A stretch of DNA of 48,479 bases from Vibrio lentus (GTDB taxonomy: Bacteria > Pseudomonadota > Gammaproteobacteria > Enterobacterales > Vibrionaceae), in NCBI RefSeq assembly GCF_002875945.1, contig NZ_MCZK01000177.1, positions 1 through 48,479 of the forward strand. Reading direction: 5' to 3'. Under the pieces are notes generated by a model. The model was given only the letters and a program-made list of their open reading frames with translations, made no database searches and was not told where the DNA came from. A program made the position numbers and the translations under genes. Shown piece after piece: positions 6,483-15,318 of the stretch; within the stretch, counting starts at the first letter, position 1, and each line of letters begins with the position of its first letter.

Positions 6483-7403
6483 TCAGCTATTCACAGCCAA
6501 TGCAGCGTTTAGTAACTGCATGTGGATCGGCACCAGATCTTTATGTTCCGACCGATAACCACCACCGACAACACACGCCATTGGAATCGCTTTACTCTTT
6601 GCTAAATTGAGCATCAAACAATCGCGTTTAAATATCCCTTGTGTAGAAATATTCAAATACCCCAATTCGTCATCTTGATGAATATCGACACCCGCATCAT
6701 AGATAATCAGATCCGGTTGATGATGAGCAATAGCCATGTTGGTGACTTGTTCAAAGCAACGCAGAAACTCTTCATCTTCTGTTTCACGGCTTAACGGTAC
6801 ATCCAAGTCAGACACAGGTTTACGCGCAGGGAAGTTCTTATCGCAGTGGAATGACAGAGTAATAATGTCGTCATTCTCTTGGCAAAGTGTCGCTGTACCA
6901 TCACCATGGTGGACATCACTGTCTATGATCAGCACTTTATCGATATGCTCAAACGTTAGCGCATGCTTTGCTGCCAAAACCAGATCATTCAACAAACAGA
7001 AGCCACTGCCAAAATCTCGGTGCGCATGATGATAGCCACCACTGAGATGAATCGCTAAACCACTCTCAATAGCCATTTCAGCGGCCAAGCAGGTTCCACC
7101 ACTTGAATAGAGTGTCCTTTCTATAAGCTGTTCACTCCACGGAAAGCCGATGCGTCTCATTTTTGCCGCAGGCAAATTTCCAGAAACCAGCAAATCGACA
7201 TATTCACCATCGTGTACCTGCTTTACTTGTTCTACCGAAACAGGCATTGGCTGGAACATTTCGAATGCATTACCCCATTTTGAATCGCTGTCCATTTGGT
7301 GCTTCACCGCACTGTGCAACAGTTGGTATTTATGGATTGGATAACGATGCCCTTCTGGTAAAGGCAACTGAGAATAAATTGGATGGTAAATTAAAGGAGT
7401 CAT
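6483..7403 (-). CDS. Histone deacetylase superfamily hydrolase
   Basis: A zinc-dependent amidohydrolase of the bacterial HDAC/AcuC/acetylpolyamine group. Visible motifs are the catalytic His pair in GGYHHAHRDFGSGFCLLND (His125, His126), the metal site IIDSDVHHGDGTA (Asp163, His165), a second metal ligand in YDAGVDIHQDDELG, and GGGYRS near the C-terminus. At 306 residues it is a single domain of usual size. The natural substrate cannot be told from sequence. The gene is alone on the minus strand; the Fur box at 7469 sits in its upstream region as well as that of the rightward cluster. Confidence 0.9.
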   Translation of the reverse strand: MTPLIYHPIYSQLPLPEGHRYPIHKYQLLHSAVKHQMDSDSKWGNAFEMFQPMPVSVEQVKQVHDGEYVDLLVSGNLPAAKMRRIGFPWSEQLIERTLYSSGGTCLAAEMAIESGLAIHLSGGYHHAHRDFGSGFCLLNDLVLAAKHALTFEHIDKVLIIDSDVHHGDGTATLCQENDDIITLSFHCDKNFPARKPVSDLDVPLSRETEDEEFLRCFEQVTNMAIAHHQPDLIIYDAGVDIHQDDELGYLNISTQGIFKRDCLMLNLAKSKAIPMACVVGGGYRSEHKDLVPIHMQLLNAALAVNS

Positions 7404-7468
7404 AGTCAGGCGTATTACGTATCAATCTCAAAATCATAACAGTCTCAGACTTGGCGACAACCTTAATT

Positions 7469-7487
7469 AATGATAATAATTATCATT
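7469..7487. promoter_or_regulatory. Fur box
   Basis: AATGATAATAATTATCATT is a perfect 19-bp palindrome matching the Vibrio Fur consensus. It lies between the HDAC-like gene and the rightward 41-residue/SDR/DUF3080 cluster, 27 bases before the first rightward ATG. Confidence 0.85.
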
Positions 7488-7513
7488 AGATTTAATTAGT
7501 TTCAGAGACAACA

Positions 7514-7639
7514 ATGAAAAACGTAATACTCATCTGTGGTGTGATCTGCGGCTCTGTCGCAGCAGTAATGATTTTCGTGAGCATGCTAATGGTCAGTTGG
7601 TGGAGCGTTGATTTTCTCGCGTTAACCCATCACACTTAA
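7514..7639 (+). CDS. Small membrane peptide, 41 residues
   Basis: The frame starts MKNVILICGVICGSVAAV and continues hydrophobic (MIFVSMLMVSWW), then ends in a short polar tail with LTHHT. This is one transmembrane helix, or a signal-anchor. The ribosome binding site is weak (CAGAGA about 6 bases upstream). Position directly after the Fur box and 25 bases before the SDR start suggests the first gene of an iron-controlled unit. No family recognised. Confidence 0.5.
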   Translation: MKNVILICGVICGSVAAVMIFVSMLMVSWWSVDFLALTHHT

Positions 7640-7664
7640 CTGATTGAACTAACAAGGAATCATT

Positions 7665-8351
7665 ATGAGCGTTATTTTTATCACTGGTGCGAACCGAGGT
7701 ATTGGCTTAAGCCTAGCCCGACACTACGTCAATGATCGGCACACCGTGTATGCCACCTATCGCGATGCTTCCACAGCACAAGAGTTACTTGCTCTCGCAA
7801 ACGAAAACAGCAACCTTTCGTGTATACAGCTCGACATCACGGACTATCAATCCGTCAATGAACTTCCTTCAAAACTTGAATCCATCGACATTCTCATCAA
7901 CAACGCTGGCTACTATGGCCCTAAAGGTTACGGATTAGGTAATACCGATGTAGAAGAGTGGCGTCGCGTTTTCGAAACCAACACCATCGCTCCTCTCAAG
8001 CTCGTTGAATCCTTACTGCCTCTGCTTGCAAAAAGCCCAATAAAAAAGATCGCGTGCCTTTCATCAAGAGTGGGCAGCATGTCTGAAAACACATCAGGCG
8101 GAGGCTATATCTATCGTTCCTCTAAAGCGGCTCTAAACTCGGTTGTGAAGAGTTTAAGCAACGACTTGACCGATGATGGTTTTACAGTGTTGGCGTTACA
8201 TCCTGGTTGGGTACAGACCGAAATGGGCGGACCAAATGCTCTTATTGATACAGAGACTTCGGCTAAAGGCCTTGTGACTGTAATAGAGTCATCGAATACT
8301 GAAGTGAGTGGTCACTTCTTTAATTTCGATGGTAGCGAAATAGACTGGTAG
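7665..8351 (+). CDS. Short-chain dehydrogenase/reductase (SDR)
   Basis: An NAD(P)-dependent oxidoreductase with a Rossmann fold. The cofactor motif TGANRGIG is at residues 7-14, the LINNAGYYG structural motif near 90-97, the catalytic Ser in CLSSRVGSM, and the Tyr/Lys pair in YRSSKAAL. It is 228 residues, close to the CsgA/C-factor-like SDRs. Substrate unknown. An AAGGA site precedes the ATG; it is followed 7 bases later by the lipoprotein gene, so the two are cotranscribed, probably with the 41-residue gene under Fur. Confidence 0.92.
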   Translation: MSVIFITGANRGIGLSLARHYVNDRHTVYATYRDASTAQELLALANENSNLSCIQLDITDYQSVNELPSKLESIDILINNAGYYGPKGYGLGNTDVEEWRRVFETNTIAPLKLVESLLPLLAKSPIKKIACLSSRVGSMSENTSGGGYIYRSSKAALNSVVKSLSNDLTDDGFTVLALHPGWVQTEMGGPNALIDTETSAKGLVTVIESSNTEVSGHFFNFDGSEIDW

Positions 8352-8358
8352 CCATAAC

Positions 8359-9360
8359 ATGGGTCGTCGCGTTATCTCAAGCTTACTCGTACGTTCAACA
8401 CTGTTGTGTCTAACAATGGTGCTCACTGGATGTTTCGATGACAGCCCACAGAGCTACTTCGACGACTATCAGACCAAAATAGCCAACGTGCAAGATGCTG
8501 ACGAGATACAGGAAGACTGGGAGCTCGAAAGCTTACCGAGAAAGCGAGAACTCTTTATTGAAGTTCCTTCGCTCTCTATCGGGCTCATCGACAGTTATCA
8601 ACTTCGACAATGTGGATTGTTCAATCTGATTGCAGAAAGAAATTCCGTACTCGGAAAAGTCGCCGACGAGTTCCGAAATTACGATTATCAAGTCGCTCTA
8701 CTGGAAGGTATTGGTCAATGTTTATCTAATAACGAATTAGATCCAGAGATCGTAGAATTACTCAAAGAAATCAAGCAGCAGAAGCTCGCACAATTTCCAC
8801 TGCACCAATGGAATCTCATCTATGCCAGTGAAGCGATGCAGTCTCAAATGCGTGGAAGTCAGTGGTTGCGTGCTGATATCGGCGAACAAGTCCGACAGAC
8901 AAGTGACGCCCTAGAGCATATTAACCGAGCGTTAAATACACCGCTCGTTTCCGGCAAGACTACTGAGGTTCAAGAAGGGTTAGAGAAGAGCTCGACGCTT
9001 GGGGATTTGTACTACTCACTATCTCGTGCCTCTGTTGAGCTTGATACCATTACCAAACAACTCACAACTTTTGACGCCAACATAATTTGTAGTGAGCAGC
9101 GAGACACGACTAAGTTTCGTTACCTTAACAATGTGTTCGAACAGCAATACATTGGCAAGGTTCAGCCTTACATGGCGCAACTGGATGGCTACTATCAGCA
9201 GCTAGATCCGCAGCTTGCTATGTTTGACGCACAGCCGGAGCTACACAGTTATTACTTTCCCATACAAGATGCGCATCAAGCCTTTCGATCATCTACTCGA
9301 CGCCATGTTGATTATTGGCAACAGCTATTTAAGCGCTGCGGGCGCAAAGTTGGTCGTTAG
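8359..9360 (+). CDS. DUF3080-type lipoprotein
   Basis: The N-terminus is a lipoprotein signal with lipobox LTGC (Cys at residue 25), so the protein is lipid-anchored in the envelope. The remaining ~308 residues are soluble and helical and match the DUF3080 proteins of vibrios as I know them; no catalytic motif is seen. It is coupled to the SDR gene (7-base gap). Function is not known. Confidence 0.8.
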   Translation: MGRRVISSLLVRSTLLCLTMVLTGCFDDSPQSYFDDYQTKIANVQDADEIQEDWELESLPRKRELFIEVPSLSIGLIDSYQLRQCGLFNLIAERNSVLGKVADEFRNYDYQVALLEGIGQCLSNNELDPEIVELLKEIKQQKLAQFPLHQWNLIYASEAMQSQMRGSQWLRADIGEQVRQTSDALEHINRALNTPLVSGKTTEVQEGLEKSSTLGDLYYSLSRASVELDTITKQLTTFDANIICSEQRDTTKFRYLNNVFEQQYIGKVQPYMAQLDGYYQQLDPQLAMFDAQPELHSYYFPIQDAHQAFRSSTRRHVDYWQQLFKRCGRKVGR

Positions 9361-9432
9361 TTCCAGTATCACCAATAAGCAGCAGTAGCGCCAATAAACA
9401 GCAGTTTGTTCTCAGTGCCTAACTTTTAGCTC

Positions 9433-11406
9433 CTAGCTTTTAGCACCTTTTTTAGCATACGTACCTTTCTTGGCATAAGACTTCGCACCACCACCTTTGC
9501 GACGTTTAAAGGCAGGTCTTTCGACTTTAGGAAGATGACGCAGAGACTCAGGGACTTCACCCGTTTTTACCTTGCCCATCAAGCCGTCGATCTTGCTTTC
9601 TAATTCTTGCATGAAGGGTTGATACGCTTGGTTTCGCTCAGCCATACCTTGCAACTGATGTTCCCAGTGAGCAGTCATATCTGGAAAGGTTGAGTCCTCA
9701 GGCAAGGCATTAATCAAACCTCTTCCCGCCGGGCTACTGTGAATGCTTTTACCTTGTCGAGTTAGCAGCTGCCTTTTGAACAAAGTATCTAAAATGCCCG
9801 CACGAGTTGCTTCAGTTCCAAGGCCATCGGTCTCTTTCAAGATAGCTTTGAGATCTTTATTCGCCACAAAACGTGCAATACCTGTCATCGCTTGTAACAG
9901 CGTAGCTTCGGTAAAGTGTTTTGGTGGCTCGGTTTTCTTGTCGCCAATCACGCCTTCACGACACGTCAGCACCGTTCCTTTATCCAATGGAGGAACCGTA
10001 TCTGTGCCATCGCCTTTCTCTTCTGTGTCCGTTTTACCCATCAACACCTTCCAACCTGGGTTGATAAGCTGACGTCCTTTTGCGATGAACACGCCACCAG
10101 CGATATCAAACACAAGCTTGGCATCGGCAAAAATGGCCGGCGGATAAAACTGCATCAGATACTGACGAGCGATTTGCTGATAGATTTTCATCTCATTAGC
10201 AGACAAGCCATTCACCGATGATTTCTTCGGTGTTGGGATTATCGCGTGGTGAGCATCGACCTTACTGTCGTTCCATGCTTTGGATTTAAGAGAAAGATCC
10301 GCACCTTGAGCACCACGTTGCAGCTCTTTCGCATTATTAGCGATAGCATCGACTACCGACTCTCGTTGCGAGTAGTGATCTTTAGGCAGGTATCGGCTGT
10401 CAGAACGTGGGTAAGTGATGAGTTTGTGTTTCTCATACAATGACTGACAAGTGTCGAGTACCTGTTGAGCACTCATGCCAAAACGCTTAGACGCATCAAT
10501 CTGCAGAGCTGACAGCGAATAAGGGAGTGGTGCCGCTTGTTTACTTTGCTTTTGCTCTGATTCCGTCACCGTTGCAGGTTGATTCGCAATTCGGTTAGCA
10601 ACATTCTCAACCAGCTTTCGATTGAGCACGCGGCCTTCTTCATCTTGCCAAGGTTTACATGCTTCGCTTGGTTTCCAACGCGCTCGAATATCAAAGCTCT
10701 GGCCGTTGTTTTGATAAGGGATCAGCGCATGCAGAGTGAAGTAATCTTTAGGAATGAAATTCTCGATTTCTTCATCACGTCTTACAACCAAACCAAGTAC
10801 TGGCGTTTGCACTCGCCCTACCGACAACACGCCTTGGTAACCCGCCTTTTGACCAAGCAAGGTGTAAGCTCGGGTCATGTTCATGCCATACAGCCAATCG
10901 GCTCTAGAGCGTGCTAAAGCAGAAATAGACAGTGGAATAAAGTCTCGGTTACTGCGCATTTGAGAGAGCGCACGCTTCACGGCTGGCAAGTTCAAGTCAC
11001 TAATAAGTAGCCTGTCCATCGACTCTTTCTTAGCCTTAGATACCTTGCAGTAGTCAATCACTTCATCAACCAGCAACTGCCCTTCTCTATCCGGGTCACC
11101 CGCATGGACAATTTGGGTCGCGTCCTTTAATAGCTTTCGGATCACCGTAAGCTGTTTACTTGAGGTCTTACGCGGTCTCAGCTGCCATTGCTCTGGCACA
11201 ATAGGAAGATCGGCGAGATTCCATTTCTTATAACGGTCGTCATAAGCGTCTGGCTCAACTTGCTCCAATAAGTGTCCAATACACCAAGTCACCACATCCC
11301 CATTACCACATTTGATAAACCCTTGGTCTTTCTTTTGTGGATTAGGGAGTGCGGCGGCGATCGCGCGGCCTAGGCTTGGTTTTTCAGCAATAATAAGGCG
11401 AGACAT
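9433..11406 (-). CDS. topB: DNA topoisomerase III
   Basis: A type IA topoisomerase that decatenates DNA and works with RecQ. The TOPRIM start MSRLIIAEKPSLGRAIAAALP defines the ATG at 11406 (657 residues; E. coli 653). The acidic DPDREGQ motif is near residue 105, and the active-site Tyr332 lies in LITYPRSDSRYL. The C-terminus is a short basic tail (KRRKGGGAKSYAKKG) that could bind DNA. An in-frame extension to 11439 has no family support. Confidence 0.97.
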   Translation of the reverse strand: MSRLIIAEKPSLGRAIAAALPNPQKKDQGFIKCGNGDVVTWCIGHLLEQVEPDAYDDRYKKWNLADLPIVPEQWQLRPRKTSSKQLTVIRKLLKDATQIVHAGDPDREGQLLVDEVIDYCKVSKAKKESMDRLLISDLNLPAVKRALSQMRSNRDFIPLSISALARSRADWLYGMNMTRAYTLLGQKAGYQGVLSVGRVQTPVLGLVVRRDEEIENFIPKDYFTLHALIPYQNNGQSFDIRARWKPSEACKPWQDEEGRVLNRKLVENVANRIANQPATVTESEQKQSKQAAPLPYSLSALQIDASKRFGMSAQQVLDTCQSLYEKHKLITYPRSDSRYLPKDHYSQRESVVDAIANNAKELQRGAQGADLSLKSKAWNDSKVDAHHAIIPTPKKSSVNGLSANEMKIYQQIARQYLMQFYPPAIFADAKLVFDIAGGVFIAKGRQLINPGWKVLMGKTDTEEKGDGTDTVPPLDKGTVLTCREGVIGDKKTEPPKHFTEATLLQAMTGIARFVANKDLKAILKETDGLGTEATRAGILDTLFKRQLLTRQGKSIHSSPAGRGLINALPEDSTFPDMTAHWEHQLQGMAERNQAYQPFMQELESKIDGLMGKVKTGEVPESLRHLPKVERPAFKRRKGGGAKSYAKKGTYAKKGAKS

Positions 11407-11892
11407 GTTTTTCCAGATGCTACAAACAATTAGGGTCACATTATCTAATGTGGCCCCTAGAAATCAAGGAAAACTGGTTGTTTATACAGTTGGCATTCAA
11501 AAAACTACTGACTAGTAAATATGCACTGCTAAATACTTGCCTGATTAAGCTTTCATTACTAGCTCCTTGTTTTGAGTCTTCCAATAACTATTCGGCTACT
11601 GCCTGCAATGACTCTAGAAAAAGCAACGATTTTGACACTATATTATTGGTTTTATTTATTTTTCCTAAAGAGAGAACTAACGTAATAATAATGAATTGAT
11701 CTTGGTCAGCTTGGGGCTTTTATTGACCTAAATCAATACTCAAAGTTGGTGGTTCTCGTTAAATACGAGAAAATATAGCAGGTAAATAGTATAGAAAAGC
11801 ACGCTATATTGTTCAGTTAAAATCAAGCAAGCACAACATATCGTGGTAAAGGAAAACCAACTTAAGAGAGGAATAGAATGACAATACACAGG
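11407..11892. other. AT-rich intergenic stretch upstream of topB
   Basis: No convincing gene is visible. It contains an FNR-like site at 11723-11736 and, at 11878-11898, a six-codon frame (MTIHRQ) after GAGAGG that ends directly before a hairpin. Frames over 11448-11699 and 11740-11937 lack ribosome binding sites and protein character. Confidence 0.45.
11723..11736. promoter_or_regulatory. FNR-like half-site pair with no evident gene
   Basis: TTGACCTAAATCAA differs at one position from TTGAT-N4-ATCAA. No gene starts close enough to assign it. Confidence 0.35.
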
Positions 11893-12018
11893 CAATAAAA
11901 AAGCCCACACTAGTGTGGACTTATTTATCAGTATCACGCACGTTGCATTAACAAAGTTTGAATCCTTCTCCTACAAAGGGCACAGACTTCTGAACAATGA
12001 TTACGATTACTAATTTCA
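11893..12018 (-). ncRNA. Candidate small RNA, about 125 nt
   Basis: On the minus strand a promoter-like pair, TTGTCT (12052-12047) and TATGAT (12030-12025) spaced by 16 bp, would start RNA near 12018. The transcript would end at a strong hairpin: GTCCACAC, loop TAGT, GTGTGGGC and a T-run (11922 to about 11894). The body holds AGGAGAAGGATT, which might pair with ribosome binding sites or bind CsrA. I do not recognise it as a named Vibrio sRNA. The 31-codon frame in this segment starts inside the -10 box, so it would not be translated from this promoter. Confidence 0.4.
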
Positions 12019-12087
12019 CGTCGAATCATATCAAAGTTTGAGTTAAAGACAATGTGCAATTCTTGACACAAAGCGAGAGCATAAAAT

Positions 12088-12216
12088 ATGTTTCAAAAAC
12101 TAACTAATTTGTTAGATTTTATCGAATCAGTCTTAGCAATTATAGATTTCTTAGTTGCTGATGAATTTCAACTACCTACGGCTGTTATAGCTTTTATCGC
12201 AAGATTCAGTTTGTAA
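12088..12216 (+). CDS. Possible 42-residue hydrophobic peptide
   Basis: The frame begins MFQKLTNLLDFIESVLAI, continues hydrophobic (IDFLVADEF, then AVIAFIARFSL) and stops 42 bases before the ydjA stop. The pattern is amphipathic or membrane-active. GCGAGAG lies about 8 bases upstream, but TTGACA at 12063 is too close for a normal promoter with a leader. Doubtful as a gene. Confidence 0.25.
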   Translation: MFQKLTNLLDFIESVLAIIDFLVADEFQLPTAVIAFIARFSL

Positions 12217-12257
12217 GTCGAATTGGGCAGCTCTTTGTTGGGCTGCTTTCAAAGTAT

Positions 12258-12806
12258 CTATAAGAACTCGACGAACTTTGAGAAGTCACGCTCTGGCACT
12301 TTCATTGGTGTGCAGCCCGGAGTACCTAGGTATAGGAAACCAACAATTTCGTCATCGCCTTCTAGGCCGAAAGCTTGGTGCACTTCAGGGTGGAACATCC
12401 ATTTACCTGAACGCCAAAAACCTTGGAAGCCTTGTGCGACTGCGGCCATTTGCATGGCTTGTGCTGCGCAACCTGCAGACAAGTGTTGTTCGATAGCGGG
12501 CACTTTCTCGTGCTCGGTTACTTTAGCAATCACGGTGATGACCATTGGAGCTCGGAACGGCGCTTTCTTTACTTTCTCAATGACCGCTTCTTCGCTTTCG
12601 TCCGCTTCAGCAGCACGAACCAAGATATCAGAGAGCTTTTGTAGCCCTGAACCTTGTGCGATAACAAAGCGCCACGGTGTCAGTGCGCCATGGTCTGGAG
12701 CACGTAAACCCGCTTTGATGATATTTTCTAACGCGACACCTTCAGGTGCTGGATCAGAGAGTTTTGCGATAGAGCGTCTGTTGAGCAATAGATCCAAAGC
12801 ATCCAT
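12258..12806 (-). CDS. ydjA: Nitroreductase family protein YdjA
   Basis: An FMN-dependent NAD(P)H oxidoreductase of unknown natural substrate. The start MDALDLLLNRRSIAKLSDPAP and the segments GLRAPDHGALTPWRFVI, AAVAQGFQGFWRSG and GFLYLGTP match E. coli YdjA almost residue for residue; length is 182 against 183. In E. coli ydjA also stands next to sppA and ansA, supporting orthology. Confidence 0.93.
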   Translation of the reverse strand: MDALDLLLNRRSIAKLSDPAPEGVALENIIKAGLRAPDHGALTPWRFVIAQGSGLQKLSDILVRAAEADESEEAVIEKVKKAPFRAPMVITVIAKVTEHEKVPAIEQHLSAGCAAQAMQMAAVAQGFQGFWRSGKWMFHPEVHQAFGLEGDDEIVGFLYLGTPGCTPMKVPERDFSKFVEFL

Positions 12807-12921
12807 TTGAAGTCCTTACTAATTTTTATTGTTTGTATAGTTGAACTGTAGCACAGAATACAAACGATAATAAATCTCAACAGCTGTCCAATCGAAACAA
12901 TCGTTCAAACAGTACTGGAAA

Positions 12922-12960
12922 CAATAAAGGCTCCTAAATCTATGACTTAGGAGCCTTATT
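12922..12960. terminator. Bidirectional-looking hairpin between fadH and ydjA
   Basis: AAGGCTCCTAA and TTAGGAGCCTT pair around a 9-base loop, with A-rich and T-rich flanks. It should end fadH transcription on the minus strand. Confidence 0.75.
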
Positions 12961-13029
12961 TCTCTTTCTAGTTCGAGCTTATTTACCCCATCTAGTTCAG
13001 CTTATCGAACAAGAGTACTCTGTTTGTTG

Positions 13030-15039
13030 TTAGAGCTTAATCGCTAACTCAACACCTTGTCGAATAGCACGTACCGCATCAAGTTCACCCGCGTAATCAG
13101 CACCGCCGATCACGTGAAGCTTGCCACCAAACTCTTGCCACATATCTTCAAACGGACGAACAGAAACTTGACCCGCACACACGATAACGGAATCGGCATC
13201 CAGCACCTGCTCCTTCTTGTTGATGGTAATGTGCAGACCTTCGTCATCAATTTTGTTGTAGCTGACGCCACCTAATAGGTTAACGCCACGTTTTTCTAGC
13301 GTACGCTTATGAATCCAGCCAGTGGTTTTGCCTGGGCCTTTACCGACACGACCCGCTTTACGCTGCATCACCCAAACCGTTTTATCACTGAATGAATCTG
13401 GATAAGGGTAAAGTCCTCCTGGGTGCTCCATGTTTTTATCAATGCCCCATTCGTGAAGCCAATCATCTAAGCCATGAGAAGTTGGCTCAGTGAGCATGGT
13501 TGCCACATCAATACCGATACCACCAGCACCAACAATCGCAACCTTTTCGCCTACCGGTGTCTTTTCACGAATTAAGGTTTGGTAATCGACTACCTTTTCT
13601 TGGTCAATCCCTTCAAGATTAAGCTTTCTAGGTTCAACACCCGCTGCCATCACGACTTCATCGTACTTAAGTAGCATCTCAAATGTCGCTTCGGTATCGA
13701 GTTTAAGGTTTACACCAGCTGCATCAATCTGGTTCGCAAAGTAACGAATGGTTTCTCTAAATTCTTCTTTACCCGGAATCTGCATCGCTAGTCTAAATTG
13801 GCCACCGATTCGGTCATTTTTCTCAATCAAGTCAACCTTGTGTCCACGCTGCGCCAGTGTGGTCGCACAAGCTAAACCTGCTGGGCCAGCACCGACTACG
13901 GCAATGGTTTTGGTTGCTTGAGCTGGTTGCACAACAATTTCTGTTTCATAACACGCTCGTGGGTTAACTAAGCAGCTTGCTCGCTTCCCTTTGAATACAT
14001 TATCAAGACAAGCTTGGTTACAACCGATACAGGTATTAATAAATTGAGCTTGGTCTTGCGCGGCTTTATTGACAAAGTCAGGGTCCGCCAAGAAAGGACG
14101 AGCCATAGAGACCATATCCGCCTGACCAGAGCTGAGAATGCGTTCTGCTTCTTCTGGTGTATTGATTCGGTTACAAGTCACGACTGGGATAGACACATAA
14201 GGCTTAACCTTTTCCGTCACCCAAGAGAAAGCACCACGCGGTACCTGAGTCGCAATCGTAGGAATACGAGCTTCGTGCCAACCGATACCAGTGTTGATAA
14301 TGGTCACGCCCGCTTCTTCAAGCTTTTGAGCAAGTAATACAACATCTTCAAACGTGCTGCCTTGTTCAACCAAATCAAGCATCGACAGTCTAAAAATGAT
14401 AATAAAATCGTCGCCAACCGCTTCACGAATCGACTTAACGACCTCTAGTGGGAAGCGCATGCGTTTTTCATATGAGCCACCCCATTCGTCGTAACGCATG
14501 TTGGTACGCTTACAGATGAATTGGTTAATGAGGTAGCCCTCAGAACCCATGATCTCAACACCGTCATAACCGGCAACTTGAGCAAGCTCTGCACTGTTTG
14601 CAAAGGCATCAATGGTTTTCTTAATCTGACGCGGGCTCATTTCGCTCGGTGCGAATTTGGCGATTGGCGCTTTTATGCCTGAAGCACTTTGAGCAAAAGG
14701 GTGCATCGCGTAGCGGCCAGCATGCAACAATTGAAGGGCAATTTTACCGCCATGCTTGTGCACGGCCTCTGTGACAACTTGGTGAGCTTTCGCGTGTTTA
14801 ACCTTGCTGAATTCAGCACTGAACGGAGTTAATCTGCCACGTAGATTTAGAGAAAAACCACCGGTTACAATAAGGCCAACGCCTCCTCTAGCTCGCTCTT
14901 CGTAAAATGCGGCGAGTTTGTGTAGGCCTTCTTTATTTTCTTCTAAACCCGTGTGCATTGATCCCATCAATACACGGTTACGTAACTGAGTAAATCCAAG
15001 ATCGAGTGGTTCGAGTAAATGTGGGTACATGGCAGACAT
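13030..15039 (-). CDS. fadH: 2,4-dienoyl-CoA reductase (NADPH)
   Basis: An iron-sulfur flavoenzyme that reduces 2,4-dienoyl-CoA so that polyunsaturated fatty acids can enter beta-oxidation. The N-terminal FMN TIM barrel starts YPHLLEPLDLGFTQLRNRV and carries NQFICKRTNMRYDEWGGSYE. The 4Fe-4S ligands are in CIGCNQACLDNVFKG with a further Cys downstream, and the FAD/NADPH domain has VVGAGPAGLACA and VAIVGAGGIGIDVA. Length (669) equals E. coli (672). I used ATG 15039; a GTG just before it and an ATG at 15030 are alternatives. A FadR-type operator stands 20 bases upstream. Confidence 0.95.
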   Translation of the reverse strand: MSAMYPHLLEPLDLGFTQLRNRVLMGSMHTGLEENKEGLHKLAAFYEERARGGVGLIVTGGFSLNLRGRLTPFSAEFSKVKHAKAHQVVTEAVHKHGGKIALQLLHAGRYAMHPFAQSASGIKAPIAKFAPSEMSPRQIKKTIDAFANSAELAQVAGYDGVEIMGSEGYLINQFICKRTNMRYDEWGGSYEKRMRFPLEVVKSIREAVGDDFIIIFRLSMLDLVEQGSTFEDVVLLAQKLEEAGVTIINTGIGWHEARIPTIATQVPRGAFSWVTEKVKPYVSIPVVTCNRINTPEEAERILSSGQADMVSMARPFLADPDFVNKAAQDQAQFINTCIGCNQACLDNVFKGKRASCLVNPRACYETEIVVQPAQATKTIAVVGAGPAGLACATTLAQRGHKVDLIEKNDRIGGQFRLAMQIPGKEEFRETIRYFANQIDAAGVNLKLDTEATFEMLLKYDEVVMAAGVEPRKLNLEGIDQEKVVDYQTLIREKTPVGEKVAIVGAGGIGIDVATMLTEPTSHGLDDWLHEWGIDKNMEHPGGLYPYPDSFSDKTVWVMQRKAGRVGKGPGKTTGWIHKRTLEKRGVNLLGGVSYNKIDDEGLHITINKKEQVLDADSVIVCAGQVSVRPFEDMWQEFGGKLHVIGGADYAGELDAVRAIRQGVELAIKL

Positions 15040-15059
15040 CACTTCTATTATTTTATCCT

Positions 15060-15074
15060 TGTGGTCTGACCACA
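15060..15074. promoter_or_regulatory. FadR-type operator of fadH
   Basis: TGTGGTCTGACCACA is a perfect 15-bp palindrome with core TGGTCTGACCA, the FadR recognition core. Its position just before fadH suggests repression lifted by long-chain acyl-CoA. Confidence 0.75.
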
Positions 15075-15318
15075 GTATAGCTCAATCACCAAAAGTTCAA
15101 ACAACCGTTTACATTTTTGTAACACCGATCATAATGCAGGACATATTAATCGTTCAGAAACCCTTAATTTGACTACACTTAATGAGAATATATATCGATT
15201 AACAATTCTTGGTGTAGTTTGAGCTAGGGAATTATCGTAGGATACTAAGCAGTTAATATTATTGAGATTAATGGTACTACGACTTGTTAAAGCGACGTAA
15301 TCTCACTGTGGAGACAGA

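Noticed and set aside
11740..11937. 65-codon hydrophobic minus-strand frame
   Set aside because: It starts inside the terminator hairpin of the candidate small RNA and has no ribosome binding site.
11934..12029. 31-codon minus-strand frame with three Cys
   Set aside because: No ribosome binding site, and its ATG lies in the -10 box of the promoter that would transcribe it; an RNA gene fits better.
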